Below are positions 18,241 through 26,961 of a stretch of DNA of 64,000 nt, piece after piece. The stretch lies in NCBI GenBank assembly GCA_016840285.1, contig JAEOSR010000134.1, forward strand, positions 23,123-87,122, in the 5' to 3' direction. Under the pieces are notes generated by a model. It worked only from the letters and a program-made list of their open reading frames with translations. It was not told the origin of the DNA and did no database searches. Both the position numbers and the translations under genes were made by a program. The number at the start of each line of letters is the position of its first letter. Positions within the stretch are counted from its first letter, which is position 1. The stretch comes from Candidatus Hodarchaeota archaeon. GTDB lineage: Archaea > Asgardarchaeota > Heimdallarchaeia > Hodarchaeales > Hodarchaeaceae.

Positions 18241-18957
18241 ATGTCAGCTAATAAAGAAAAATCATTCCTGAAATATGAAATTACGGGTAGTCCTGCTTTC
18301 TCAGTGGTGAGAATCTTTCTTGATCAACCTGGTCAACAGGTGCGAGCAGAGGGTGGCGCTATGGTCTATATGGATGGTCATGTCCACATGGAGACTAAGT
18401 CAGCAGGAGGAATTATGCGGGGATTGAAACGTAAATTCTCTGGTGAATCGATGTTCCAGAACTTCTTTTCACTTCCTGATGGCGCACCATCTGGTATGGT
18501 TGCCTTTGCGCATGGTGCACCAGGTGATATTGTACATCTCCACCTTGAAAAAGGGGAAGAATGGACACTAAGTAGAGATGCCTATATCTGTGGAACAACA
18601 AGTATAGAGGTAACGTCAAAATTGGGTGGGTTTAAGAGTATGTTAGGAGGAGAAGGCCTCGTTCTCACAAAAATTATGGCTGAAGGTGAGGGTGATGTGT
18701 GGATCGGCGGATACGGATATGTGGAGCGCCATGATCTCGCTCCAGGTCAAGAATTCGTGTGTGACAATGGTGTGATGATGGCCTTCCAATCGCATATGCA
18801 GCATCGGGTTTCGAAGATAGGTGGAAAAAAAAGTTTCGTCCTTGGTGGTGAAGGGGTTGTGATTCGATACACTGGACCAGGCATTGTTTACACCCAGAAC
18901 CGCGAAATCGGCTTACTAGCTTCCCTACTTGTACCATACTTGCCTGTTACCCGATGA
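18241..18957 (+). CDS. AIM24 family protein
   Basis: This 238-residue, all-beta protein matches the AIM24/TIGR00266 family by its glycine-rich strand pattern: VRAEGGAMVYMDG, the LSRDAYICGT strand, GGEGLVLTKIMAEGEGDVWIG (split by turns), VDNG-type CDNGVMMAF, and the closing GPGIVYTQNR. The fold is related to the tryptophan-RNA-binding attenuator (TRAP)-like domain. Bacterial members are often found with stress or conflict genes; in yeast AIM24 acts at the mitochondrial inner membrane. The biochemical role is unknown. It follows the vWA gene on the same strand after 177 bases. Confidence 0.85.
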   Translation: MSANKEKSFLKYEITGSPAFSVVRIFLDQPGQQVRAEGGAMVYMDGHVHMETKSAGGIMRGLKRKFSGESMFQNFFSLPDGAPSGMVAFAHGAPGDIVHLHLEKGEEWTLSRDAYICGTTSIEVTSKLGGFKSMLGGEGLVLTKIMAEGEGDVWIGGYGYVERHDLAPGQEFVCDNGVMMAFQSHMQHRVSKIGGKKSFVLGGEGVVIRYTGPGIVYTQNREIGLLASLLVPYLPVTR

Positions 18958-18973
18958 TAAAGGGTTATCCCAC

Positions 18974-18988
18974 TTCTTCTTTTTTTTT
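18974..18988 (+). terminator. T-rich terminator after the AIM24 gene
   Basis: CTTCTTCTTTTTTTTT at about 18973-18988, with nine consecutive Ts at its end, lies 16-31 bases past the AIM24 stop and right before the convergent end of the tldE-like gene. Position and composition fit an archaeal T-tract terminator. Confidence 0.45.
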
Positions 18989-18989
18989 A

Positions 18990-20393
18990 TTAATAGGGGG
19001 TAATATTTACTTTTGATATTTTAACTGGTGGAACCATTGCCATATCTTGCCAATGACCAGCCATGCTGCTAGGGCCAACCATTTCGATATTTCTGGCCAT
19101 ATCTAGGATGTTGTCTAAAAGGCGACATTTCTGGATTGGGTGTGTTATTTTCCCATTCTCTACTAAGAAAGTACCTTGCCTCAAAATACCCGTATAGTCT
19201 CCAGTTCCACCGTTTGTGACATATGCATAATGGAGAAAATCTAAGTAGACCCCTTTTCTCGTTTCTGCAATCATTTCTTCAATTGTACTATCCCCTGCTG
19301 TCATGTAAATTGAAGGAAGTAGAGGTAAAGGCTCACTTTGATAAAGTTGGCCAGGATAAATTGTCATCCCTGAAGCTGCTTGAATTCGATATCCTGTTCC
19401 GTTCGATGCAGTCTGAAATTGAGTGGCATAGAACGAATCAAGAGGCATTGCTTTATACACACCATTTTCTATCAGATTTATATCTTGAGTTGGTACCCCC
19501 TCATCATCATAAGCTCCTGACACTGGACTGGCAACTTTTAAAGAATCGTGACCTACAGTCATTAATGGTGAGGTGATTTCTTCCCCAATTTTATCTTTCA
19601 GTAGAGGCATATTCCGTTCTTGGTTTTGAGGATAAGTTAAGTAAGCTAACCAACCTAAGAAAGTTGATACAGACATAGCACTTAGAATAATTTCGTAAGA
19701 ATTGGCCTCTATTTTTTGTCCATCAAGACTTCTAACTGCCATGTCTGCTGCATGGCTTGAAAGAGAAGTAGTATCTATTTCACTATATTTCCATCCTGCA
19801 GAAGAATCTGATCCTTCCCGTCTGTCTTTAACCGATTCAGCGACCGCTAGTAACTCCATATTCCAGTAGGTACCCTTTTCTGAAATATCCAATCCATTAG
19901 TATTCATGATCTGTTTTGAGTATTCCACCAGATGAGTCGGCCCCGCAGCTTCTTTAATTGCCGAATTTAATTCCAATGTCTCTTGTAACATCTGATTGAC
20001 TTGTTCATTGATATCATAATACGAGAATATCATTTCAGCAAGTTTTTTATCATATAATTTGTTTTCTCGAGTAGCTTTCCGGGGTAGCGTAAAAGAATAA
20101 TCATGTTTGAGTTTTCGGTATCTTGATAAGGCCAGAGCTTCCTCGATAGAGTCTAAAATGGATTTATCAGAAAAATCACATGTTGAGGAAAACCCTAATC
20201 CATGATCTTTCGATAAGATTCGGATCCCCAGCCCAGCATCCTGAATCACTTTACTTTCTAAGACTTTCCCCACTGCTGAACGAATAGTTAATAGGTGATT
20301 CGCTCCGAGAAATACCTCTGCTTGAGCTGTGTTTTCTTGATTTTTTGCCTGTGTTAAAGCGTATTCCAAACGCTCTGAATAATCTAACATCAT
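18990..20393 (-). CDS. pmbA: TldE/PmbA-like subunit of the TldD/TldE protease
   Basis: This 467-residue protein has the TldD/PmbA fold: the N-terminal GLGIRILSKDHGLGFSS and the C-terminal NGGTGDYTGILRQGTFLVENGKI (in pieces). It lacks the HExxxH zinc motif, as TldE/PmbA does. TldE pairs with TldD to form a heterodimeric metalloprotease that cleaves unfolded peptides and, in bacteria, microcin precursors. A GGAG lies seven bases before the ATG. It follows tldD by 13 bases, so the two subunits should be translated from one message. Confidence 0.87.
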   Translation of the reverse strand: MMLDYSERLEYALTQAKNQENTAQAEVFLGANHLLTIRSAVGKVLESKVIQDAGLGIRILSKDHGLGFSSTCDFSDKSILDSIEEALALSRYRKLKHDYSFTLPRKATRENKLYDKKLAEMIFSYYDINEQVNQMLQETLELNSAIKEAAGPTHLVEYSKQIMNTNGLDISEKGTYWNMELLAVAESVKDRREGSDSSAGWKYSEIDTTSLSSHAADMAVRSLDGQKIEANSYEIILSAMSVSTFLGWLAYLTYPQNQERNMPLLKDKIGEEITSPLMTVGHDSLKVASPVSGAYDDEGVPTQDINLIENGVYKAMPLDSFYATQFQTASNGTGYRIQAASGMTIYPGQLYQSEPLPLLPSIYMTAGDSTIEEMIAETRKGVYLDFLHYAYVTNGGTGDYTGILRQGTFLVENGKITHPIQKCRLLDNILDMARNIEMVGPSSMAGHWQDMAMVPPVKISKVNITPY

Positions 20394-20406
20394 TATAATC
20401 TCCTTT

Positions 20407-21858
20407 TCAACTACCTGGTCCTTTTAAGGTAGCAATGCCTCGCATCGTTGGCCCACCATTCGAAACAGTTCCCCCTTGCATAGGGTCTCCTTTTCCACAT
20501 CCAGACCAAAATAGCAGCTGATCATCCCCAGCTAGAGCATCAATGCTTTGGAGAAAAGCTGGGGTGGTTGCTGTTGCAGTACATGAATATAATTGATCAG
20601 TCAATTCTCCATTTTTAATAAGAAATCCTTCTTGACTTGAAATTGCCCAATTAAATCGCTGATCATCAATAGAGGGGATATTTGCTCCTAATAGATAAAC
20701 TCCCTCTTTTGTATCCTCAATTATTTCATTTGATTTCCAATCTCCAGTTCCCCAGTAAACATTAATTTGACGAATAATAGGATGATACTCATAGGTATTG
20801 GCTCTCATAGCACCATTGGGTTCTACACCCATAATGAACGCTGTTTCCCTCGAGTGCATACGTTGAGTGAGGATGCCCTTATTCATCAGAGTTGTCCTCT
20901 TACATGGAGTTCCTTCATCATCATATAGCATATAAGCAAAATTATTTGGAATTGTTGGGTCATTATAGACTGTGACATATTCGGATCCAATTTTAGTAGG
21001 ATTCCCTTCATCTTTACTCTTTCCTTTCCACCACGTACTCCCCGCCCAAGCAGCTTCCCAACCTAGAACACGATCCGCTTCAGAAGGATGTCCAACAATC
21101 TCATGAACCAGTAGTGCCATATATGAGGGATCAAAAACGATCGGGATGTTTCGGAGATTTGGCGCTGATTTAGCGTTTGCTAGGTTCAATGCCTTTTCTC
21201 CTGTCTTTTGGCAAGTTTCAGTGAGATCTCCATTCTTTCCAAGAATTTCGTGGCCCCCAGTTCCCCCCGTATCAGGAGTGGTTCCTCCCCAAGGTTGATA
21301 ATAAGCACGTACACCAGATGTTCCCTTTGCTACGGCACCTAGATTGACATTTACTATCGGTCGTATGAACTCGATCTTCGTTCCTTCACTACTCCAAAAG
21401 AATTTTCTTGCAGCAATCGTGGCATAATCAACAATGGTTCTCATAATATTATCTGAAATTTTTAGCTCATTGTGCCATCTTAGAATCTCTTTAATTTTTT
21501 CTTCTAGTGATATTTCCCGAAAATCAATTTCACAGCTTACTTCGACACGATCTTCTGAGACAGGTATTTCTGCTAATTGAATTGGTGTTTTTGTTCGGTT
21601 TGCTTCGATTTGTGCCATTTTACGAGCTATCTCAACTGTTTTTTTTAGTTCAGTTTTATTCAAATCCTGAGTACTGGCAAACCCCCAAGCACCATTAGAT
21701 AAAATCCGAACTCCTAGTCCACTTTTTTGGTAAGTAAATGCCTTTGTTATTTCTTCATTGATAGATTTGACTGCAATATTCTGAAAGAATTCCAATCGGA
21801 TGTCTAGGTATTCATTTCCCTTCACCATATCTAGAACCTGCTGTAATAAATCTTCCAA
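20407..21858 (-). CDS. tldD: TldD metalloprotease subunit
   Basis: This 483-residue protein carries the zinc motif HEIVGH (HExxxH) near residue 238, followed by SEADRVLG as in TldD. Other family marks are GLGVRILSNGAWGFAS in the N-terminal domain and YDDEGTPCKRT downstream of the zinc site. It is the catalytic partner of the TldE-like protein encoded immediately after it. In archaea the pair is thought to degrade small unstructured peptides inside the TldD/TldE chamber. Length is normal. Confidence 0.92.
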   Translation of the reverse strand: MEDLLQQVLDMVKGNEYLDIRLEFFQNIAVKSINEEITKAFTYQKSGLGVRILSNGAWGFASTQDLNKTELKKTVEIARKMAQIEANRTKTPIQLAEIPVSEDRVEVSCEIDFREISLEEKIKEILRWHNELKISDNIMRTIVDYATIAARKFFWSSEGTKIEFIRPIVNVNLGAVAKGTSGVRAYYQPWGGTTPDTGGTGGHEILGKNGDLTETCQKTGEKALNLANAKSAPNLRNIPIVFDPSYMALLVHEIVGHPSEADRVLGWEAAWAGSTWWKGKSKDEGNPTKIGSEYVTVYNDPTIPNNFAYMLYDDEGTPCKRTTLMNKGILTQRMHSRETAFIMGVEPNGAMRANTYEYHPIIRQINVYWGTGDWKSNEIIEDTKEGVYLLGANIPSIDDQRFNWAISSQEGFLIKNGELTDQLYSCTATATTPAFLQSIDALAGDDQLLFWSGCGKGDPMQGGTVSNGGPTMRGIATLKGPGS

Positions 21859-22343
21859 TTTTGTCGCTCCTAATAATAGTTGTAGATAAAATACATATAG
21901 AAGATCCTTTCAAGTATTTTCCCCTAAATATTTTCACAATTTTTATGTAATATCAGTAAAGACTCGTTTTTTTTTAATATTATCACAATTGAGACAATTC
22001 TATGGAACATCAAAATACCAAAGAAAACAGTGGCAAGTAATAATTCGTGTAAAACCTTCAGTACTTGAATTAACAATGACATTGTAATGGTTCACTAATA
22101 AGAGAATATAACACATTCTAGGCGCACTCATCTCCTGATCCAGTGTTGTCATCCACTCTTCTTTCAGTTAATAGACACTCATTTTCTTTTATTTAGAGAA
22201 ATACCATGGGTAAAAGACACCTTAATCCTAGATCTGTTTTCCTATTCCTCCTGTCATAGTATTGTTGATGATAAGTCCTCTTCTTCCTTTTTGTAGGAGA
22301 AAATAATGGTTTTTCCCCCTCTCATCTCATCATTCTCCTTTAA
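21859..22343. other. Gene-free stretch before a TnpB remnant
   Basis: These 485 bases hold the tldD promoter region on the minus strand. I searched them for the missing part of the TnpB gene and found no recognisable transposase fragment, tRNA or repeat. It may include the left remains of the insertion element. Confidence 0.4.
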
Positions 22344-22643
22344 TTGTTGGTTAACCTCCTTCTACTCCTCATCCATGGAATTACAGTCATCAAACAAGAG
22401 GAAAGTTATTCGAGTAAGTGTTCCTATTTGGATAACGAACCAATCGAACACCATTACAAATATCTCGGCCGAAGAATTACTAGAGGGTTATTCAAATCTC
22501 AAAAAGGCACTATTATTAATGCGGATGTGAATGCTGCGTATAACATTCTGAAAAAAGCATTCCTGAACGCTGTTAACGCTGACAGGATAGAGGATGTCGG
22601 GTTACATCCCACACGATGGAGACTAGCGGCGGTAACGAGCTAG
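22344..22643 (+). pseudogene. tnpB: C-terminal fragment of an IS200/IS605 TnpB nuclease
   Basis: The last 85 or so residues of a TnpB (OrfB) protein remain: IHGITVIKQEESYSSKCS, then YLGRRITRGLF and NADVNAAYNILKKAF, which holds the last RuvC aspartate. The homology starts near base 22374; the upstream residues do not look like TnpB. The N-terminal recognition lobe and the first two RuvC motifs are absent, so the protein cannot cleave DNA. A full TnpB has about 370-420 residues. A hairpin just downstream (22663-22689) resembles the right end of such elements. Confidence 0.8.
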
Positions 22644-22662
22644 TTGATGACCTCATGTGAAT

Positions 22663-22689
22663 AAAATTGAATTCACTTATATCAATTTT
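22663..22689 (+). mobile_element. Hairpin, likely right-end remnant of the IS200/IS605 element
   Basis: AAAATTGA (22663-22670) and TCAATTTT (22682-22689) are exact reverse complements around an 11-base loop, 20 bases past the tnpB stop. IS200/IS605 elements end in subterminal hairpins at this position, and the 3' end of tnpB with the right end is also where the guide RNA is made. The left end was not found, so I infer an inactive relic. Confidence 0.5.
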
Positions 22690-22749
22690 AATAACCTCAG
22701 TAAAGACTTTAATAAATGCATCTAGCGGGCAAACCCTGTTGGTGTAGTT

Positions 22750-23997
22750 ATGACATCTGAAGTTTTAAACAGATTTCTTCGATACGTTCGAATTCATACA
22801 ACAAGTCAGGAAGATATTGACGAAATTCCTAGTACTAAAAGGCAGTTTGACTTAGCACATTTACTGGTCACAGAGTTGCAGGAAATTGGGTTGAAGGATG
22901 CTTCTGTAGACAACCATTGCTATGTAATCGCAACCCTTTCCTCTAATCTCCCACAGGATTTAACTGATAAGGTACCGACTCTTTGTCTATTAGCTCATAT
23001 GGACACATCTCCAGAGGAACCAGGAGAAAATGTAAAACCACAGATAATACGAAATTATGATGGTGGAGATATTATTTTGCCTAGTAATCCAGATCTTATC
23101 ATTTCACCTCAAGAGACACCAAGTTTGAAGAAATTTATTGGAAGTGATATTGTTACATCTGATGGTACTACCTTGCTTGGAGGAGATGACAAAGCAGGGA
23201 TTGCTGTTATCATGACAACCATAAAGGCTTTAGTTAGTAACCCTTCCATCAAACATGGTACAATTAAAATTGTCTTCACTCCCGATGAAGAGGTGGGTCA
23301 TGGAGTGGATGCATTAGATGTTGAAGCTTTAGGAGCCGATATCGGATATACTATTGATGGTGATGAAATGGGAGTCTTGGAATCCGAGACTTTTAACGCT
23401 GCAGGGGGAACGATTATCATAAAAGGATTTAACTTCCATCCTGGGTATGCTAAGGATAAATTGGTTAATGCTTTACGTACAATGGGTGATATTCTTCTGC
23501 AATTCCCTGAAAGCCAAGCCCCCGAGACCACAGAAAAGATGGAAGGATATTATCATGTTTATGAAGCTACTGGATCTGTAAATGAAGCGAAAATACGTTT
23601 TATCTTACGTGATTTTGATTCCGATAAACTTGATCAAAAAATGCAAAATGTGAGAGATATTGTAAATCTGATGAAGGAGCGATATCCTAAGGCCAAGATT
23701 GATTTAGATCTGAAGAAGCAATATAAAAACATGAAGTATCAACTCGATAAGGTTCCGCATGTTATTGAGTATGCAGAAGAAGCTATCAAACGAGCTGGAG
23801 TTGATGTGATTCGGAAACCAGTGCGTGGAGGCACTGATGGAGCACGATTAAGTTACATGGGTCTTCCTACACCCAATATCTTCGCAGGATCCATAAATTT
23901 TCACAGTAAAAAGGAATTTGTTCCTGTTATTGCAATGGAGAAATCAATTGAAACTATTCTGAATCTAATCCAAATCTATGTAGAAAAATCCATGTAA
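22750..23997 (+). CDS. pepT: Peptidase T (tripeptide aminopeptidase, M20B)
   Basis: This 415-residue cytoplasmic metallopeptidase opens with LNRFLRYVRIHTTSQE as in PepT. Metal ligands are visible: the histidine and aspartate of LLAHMDTSPE near residue 80, the aspartate in LLGGDDKAGIA near 140, the glutamates of TPDEEVGHG near 178, an aspartate in YTIDGDEMG, and the late histidine in NIFAGSINFHSKKEF. It removes the N-terminal residue from tripeptides. The full family length and intact motifs argue for a working enzyme. It is followed after 34 bases by two iron-sulfur protein genes. Confidence 0.93.
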   Translation: MTSEVLNRFLRYVRIHTTSQEDIDEIPSTKRQFDLAHLLVTELQEIGLKDASVDNHCYVIATLSSNLPQDLTDKVPTLCLLAHMDTSPEEPGENVKPQIIRNYDGGDIILPSNPDLIISPQETPSLKKFIGSDIVTSDGTTLLGGDDKAGIAVIMTTIKALVSNPSIKHGTIKIVFTPDEEVGHGVDALDVEALGADIGYTIDGDEMGVLESETFNAAGGTIIIKGFNFHPGYAKDKLVNALRTMGDILLQFPESQAPETTEKMEGYYHVYEATGSVNEAKIRFILRDFDSDKLDQKMQNVRDIVNLMKERYPKAKIDLDLKKQYKNMKYQLDKVPHVIEYAEEAIKRAGVDVIRKPVRGGTDGARLSYMGLPTPNIFAGSINFHSKKEFVPVIAMEKSIETILNLIQIYVEKSM

Positions 23998-24031
23998 AAA
24001 AAAATATTACTAGCTTAAGGATCAATCATCA

Positions 24032-25306
24032 ATGGCTATAAACAGAATGGGCAGATTGAAACCAGTATCTAGTGATTTTTTCGGACCTTTCAAATTTGAT
24101 AAATGTGACGAATGTGGCGAATGCCTCACTCATTGCCCCATTATGGATCTGCCTTTGTCCAAAGCAAAAGAAGGAATGAAGAATTTAATAGCTGGAAATC
24201 CATCACAGATATTATCTGATTGCCAAAGCTGTTTTACATGTAATTTCTATTGTGAGAAGGGATGTAATCCAACGAGTTTGATTCTCCAACGTTTGATGGA
24301 GCAGTATGAACGTGAGGGTTTGCGAAATCGTGGCAAATACTTCATGACATTCCATCCTAACTACCCTAATTTTCGATCCTACACCTTAAAAAGAATGACA
24401 AAGAATGAACGAGCCATTCTTGAGAAGTGGAGAAGTTTAAAACCATTAAAAGGAGACACTTTGACCTATCCTGGTTGTAACGTAATACTGACTCCCACTC
24501 TTGTTCAATCAAGTCTGTTTGAAGAGTGTGATATCAGAGGACGATTGGAATATTGTTGTGGAGAGACCCTCTTTAGAACAGGGTATATTAGTAAAATAAA
24601 ACAGATTACTAAAAGATTAGATAAATGGTTTAACATTTTAAAACCTAAACATCTAATGGTACTATGTACAGCTGGAACTAATGTTTTTAAAAATGTCTTA
24701 CCAGACTATGGTCTTAAATACGAATTTGAATCAATAACTCCATATGTTGAATGGTTATGGGACAGATTAGAATCTGGTAAAATAGAGATTACTAAACCAT
24801 TCGATATAAAAGTAACTATCCAAGATTCGTGTTATGCAAAGATGTTTGGGGACGAGTATATGGATCTTCCACGGAGGATCCTAGAGAAAATTGGCTGTGA
24901 GATTGTAGAACTCCCTTATAACCGTGAAAATATGAAATGTTGTGGGATAGGTGGTGGATTCAGCGTGGACTCTGCTTATCACCCATTAAAAATGCGTAAA
25001 GCCACAGTTCAAAATCTTAATTCTGCTAAAAAAACTGGGGCTGATATTTTATGTGTGTATTGTTCAGGTTGTAATCAACAATATCATGTAACCAAAAAGT
25101 TGTATCTAAAACGGTTCAAGATGGAAATCTACCATATGATTGAATTACTTCAGCTAGCAATTGGAGAGAAACCAGAACGAATGATTGATCATACTGCATC
25201 TAAGATGTTTCGTGGTATAATGGTTAAACAATTTCCGAAATTGTGGTCAAGAAGGCGATTTTTTCTTCCTCCAATTCCTGAGGATCCAGCAGAAGATGCT
25301 TACTAG
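24032..25306 (+). CDS. HdrD/GlcF-like iron-sulfur (CCG-domain) protein
   Basis: This 424-residue protein has two 4Fe-4S motifs (CDECGECLTHC near residue 27; CQSCFTCNFYC near 67) and two CCG domains. The first has GCN ... CCGETLF near 147-185; the second has CYAKMFGDEYMDLP, NMKCCGIGGGF and CVYCSGCNQQ. This is the layout of heterodisulfide reductase HdrD, glycolate oxidase GlcF and their relatives, electron-transfer subunits at the cytoplasmic face. No signal or membrane segment is visible, so a membrane or flavoprotein partner would be encoded elsewhere. A paralogue follows after 29 bases. Confidence 0.82.
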   Translation: MAINRMGRLKPVSSDFFGPFKFDKCDECGECLTHCPIMDLPLSKAKEGMKNLIAGNPSQILSDCQSCFTCNFYCEKGCNPTSLILQRLMEQYEREGLRNRGKYFMTFHPNYPNFRSYTLKRMTKNERAILEKWRSLKPLKGDTLTYPGCNVILTPTLVQSSLFEECDIRGRLEYCCGETLFRTGYISKIKQITKRLDKWFNILKPKHLMVLCTAGTNVFKNVLPDYGLKYEFESITPYVEWLWDRLESGKIEITKPFDIKVTIQDSCYAKMFGDEYMDLPRRILEKIGCEIVELPYNRENMKCCGIGGGFSVDSAYHPLKMRKATVQNLNSAKKTGADILCVYCSGCNQQYHVTKKLYLKRFKMEIYHMIELLQLAIGEKPERMIDHTASKMFRGIMVKQFPKLWSRRRFFLPPIPEDPAEDAY

Positions 25307-25335
25307 GTTTTTATCGGCCTTGGAGTGACCTTGGA

Positions 25336-26697
25336 ATGAAAGTAAACCCTCGGAATAAATCAGTGTTTAATGAATCCCTCTGTACAAGATGTGGTGAGTG
25401 TTTCCATTACTGTCCTGAATTAAGATTACCATTAGATGTAGCAAAACAGGAAATAATCAACCTTATCAAAGGAAAAACGAGTTCTTACGTCCTATCACAT
25501 TGCACTACCTGTTTTTCATGCAACCTTTTTTGTCCAAACGATTGTAAACCGTACCAATTAATATTAGAGCGTTGGAATGACCTTTACAAGCAAAGAGGAG
25601 CTCCTCCCATATATCGATTCGTATGTCCTTCAATAGAACACAATCTTTGGCAGATGATACATGTTTTCATGACAGCTGAAGAACAAGCTTGGATAAAACG
25701 ATGGATGACACAGACACCGCAAAAGTCTACCTTATTAATTGGTAATTACCTTCATTTACTGCCATTCATCTTTGGAAATAGTAGCTTGCTGAAAAACTTT
25801 ACAACTGTTGATTTACTGGATCACTGGGAGTGTGGAGGCTATCTATATCAAGGAGGCTATCTAGATGTGGTCAAACACATCGCTAAAAAGTGTAAACAAG
25901 ATTTTGAAAGGTGGAGAGTAAAAGAAATTGTCCCAGCGCTGGATGCTGTCCACTGGATGTTAACTAATGTGCATCCTGACGAAATGGGTGTATCACACAA
26001 TTGTAATGTAGTGAATTTCCATGAATTACTCCTTAATAAAATCCAAGACGGTGAAATTCTTCTGCAAAACAATCTGAAGATGAAAGTTACAGTCCATGAT
26101 AATTGTTTTTCCAAGGCTGGAGGTGGGAAGTACTGGGAGTCTCCTCGGCAAATTCTGCAACATTCGGGCTGTAATATCATAGAAATGAAACATAATAGGG
26201 ATAATTCCCTTTGCTGTGGATTTGGATCTGGAGCGTCGTGGAAAAATCCATTAAGAATTGTTTTTGATATTATGGCTGTATCCGAGAGAAAATTTCGAGA
26301 AGCAGAAGCGACAAAGGCTGATGCTATGATAACATATTGTGGTGGATGTCTTTATTTGTTGTGGGCATCACGAGAGCTTTTTGGTAACAAGATCGATGTT
26401 TTTCACATTGTAGAGATTGTCAGAATGAGCATGGGAGAAACCATTAATTATCCTGAATCTCATATTAGGAGAGCATGGGATCTCATTACTATTATCAATT
26501 ATCATTTGCTAATGAGTTTATTTCAAAAGCCCTTTTGGATTGATAAGATATCTCTTGATAAAAAAATCCTTGAGTCTAAACGTTATCTTGGTTTGAGGAT
26601 TCTTAGAACGGTCTTTGATGTTCCAATTCTACGTATTCTCTACAGGAACGTTTTTCGTATTGTCTTGCCAAAAATGGTAACCTCTAGAAAATTTTAA
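25336..26697 (+). CDS. Second HdrD-like iron-sulfur protein with altered first CCG domain
   Basis: This 453-residue paralogue of the gene just upstream keeps both 4Fe-4S motifs (CTRCGECFHYC near residue 14; CTTCFSCNLFC near 56) and an intact second CCG domain (SLCCGFGSGAS, then TYCGGCLYLL). The first CCG is changed to WECGGYLYQGG, with one cysteine of the pair lost. In HdrB-like domains the CCG cysteines hold a noncubane 4Fe-4S cluster, so this domain may bind a different cluster or none. About 65 extra basic residues form the C-terminus. The adjacent pair may act as a heterodimer. Confidence 0.78.
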   Translation: MKVNPRNKSVFNESLCTRCGECFHYCPELRLPLDVAKQEIINLIKGKTSSYVLSHCTTCFSCNLFCPNDCKPYQLILERWNDLYKQRGAPPIYRFVCPSIEHNLWQMIHVFMTAEEQAWIKRWMTQTPQKSTLLIGNYLHLLPFIFGNSSLLKNFTTVDLLDHWECGGYLYQGGYLDVVKHIAKKCKQDFERWRVKEIVPALDAVHWMLTNVHPDEMGVSHNCNVVNFHELLLNKIQDGEILLQNNLKMKVTVHDNCFSKAGGGKYWESPRQILQHSGCNIIEMKHNRDNSLCCGFGSGASWKNPLRIVFDIMAVSERKFREAEATKADAMITYCGGCLYLLWASRELFGNKIDVFHIVEIVRMSMGETINYPESHIRRAWDLITIINYHLLMSLFQKPFWIDKISLDKKILESKRYLGLRILRTVFDVPILRILYRNVFRIVLPKMVTSRKF

Positions 26698-26961
26698 TCA
26701 CATTTACAAGGTTAATCGCCGTAATAATAAGACTATAGCTTCTAAATTACTCCTCAGATTCTTTTAATTGGATTAAATGTTGAAAATATTTGATTAAATT
26801 CCATTTTTATCGATTTAAGTCCTTTTTAGTTAAATTGGAAAACCTTTAGAACGGAAAAGTTACTAAACAACTGAGTAGAAAAAGCGTTCATTGAAGCATA
26901 TTTTTACATTTTTACGTATATTAGTACCTAGAAACCAACTAACATCTACATGGGATTTTAG

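Noticed and set aside
22306..22530. Frame overlapping the TnpB remnant
   Set aside because: The TnpB homology is in the other frame (22344-22643); this one is a shadow.
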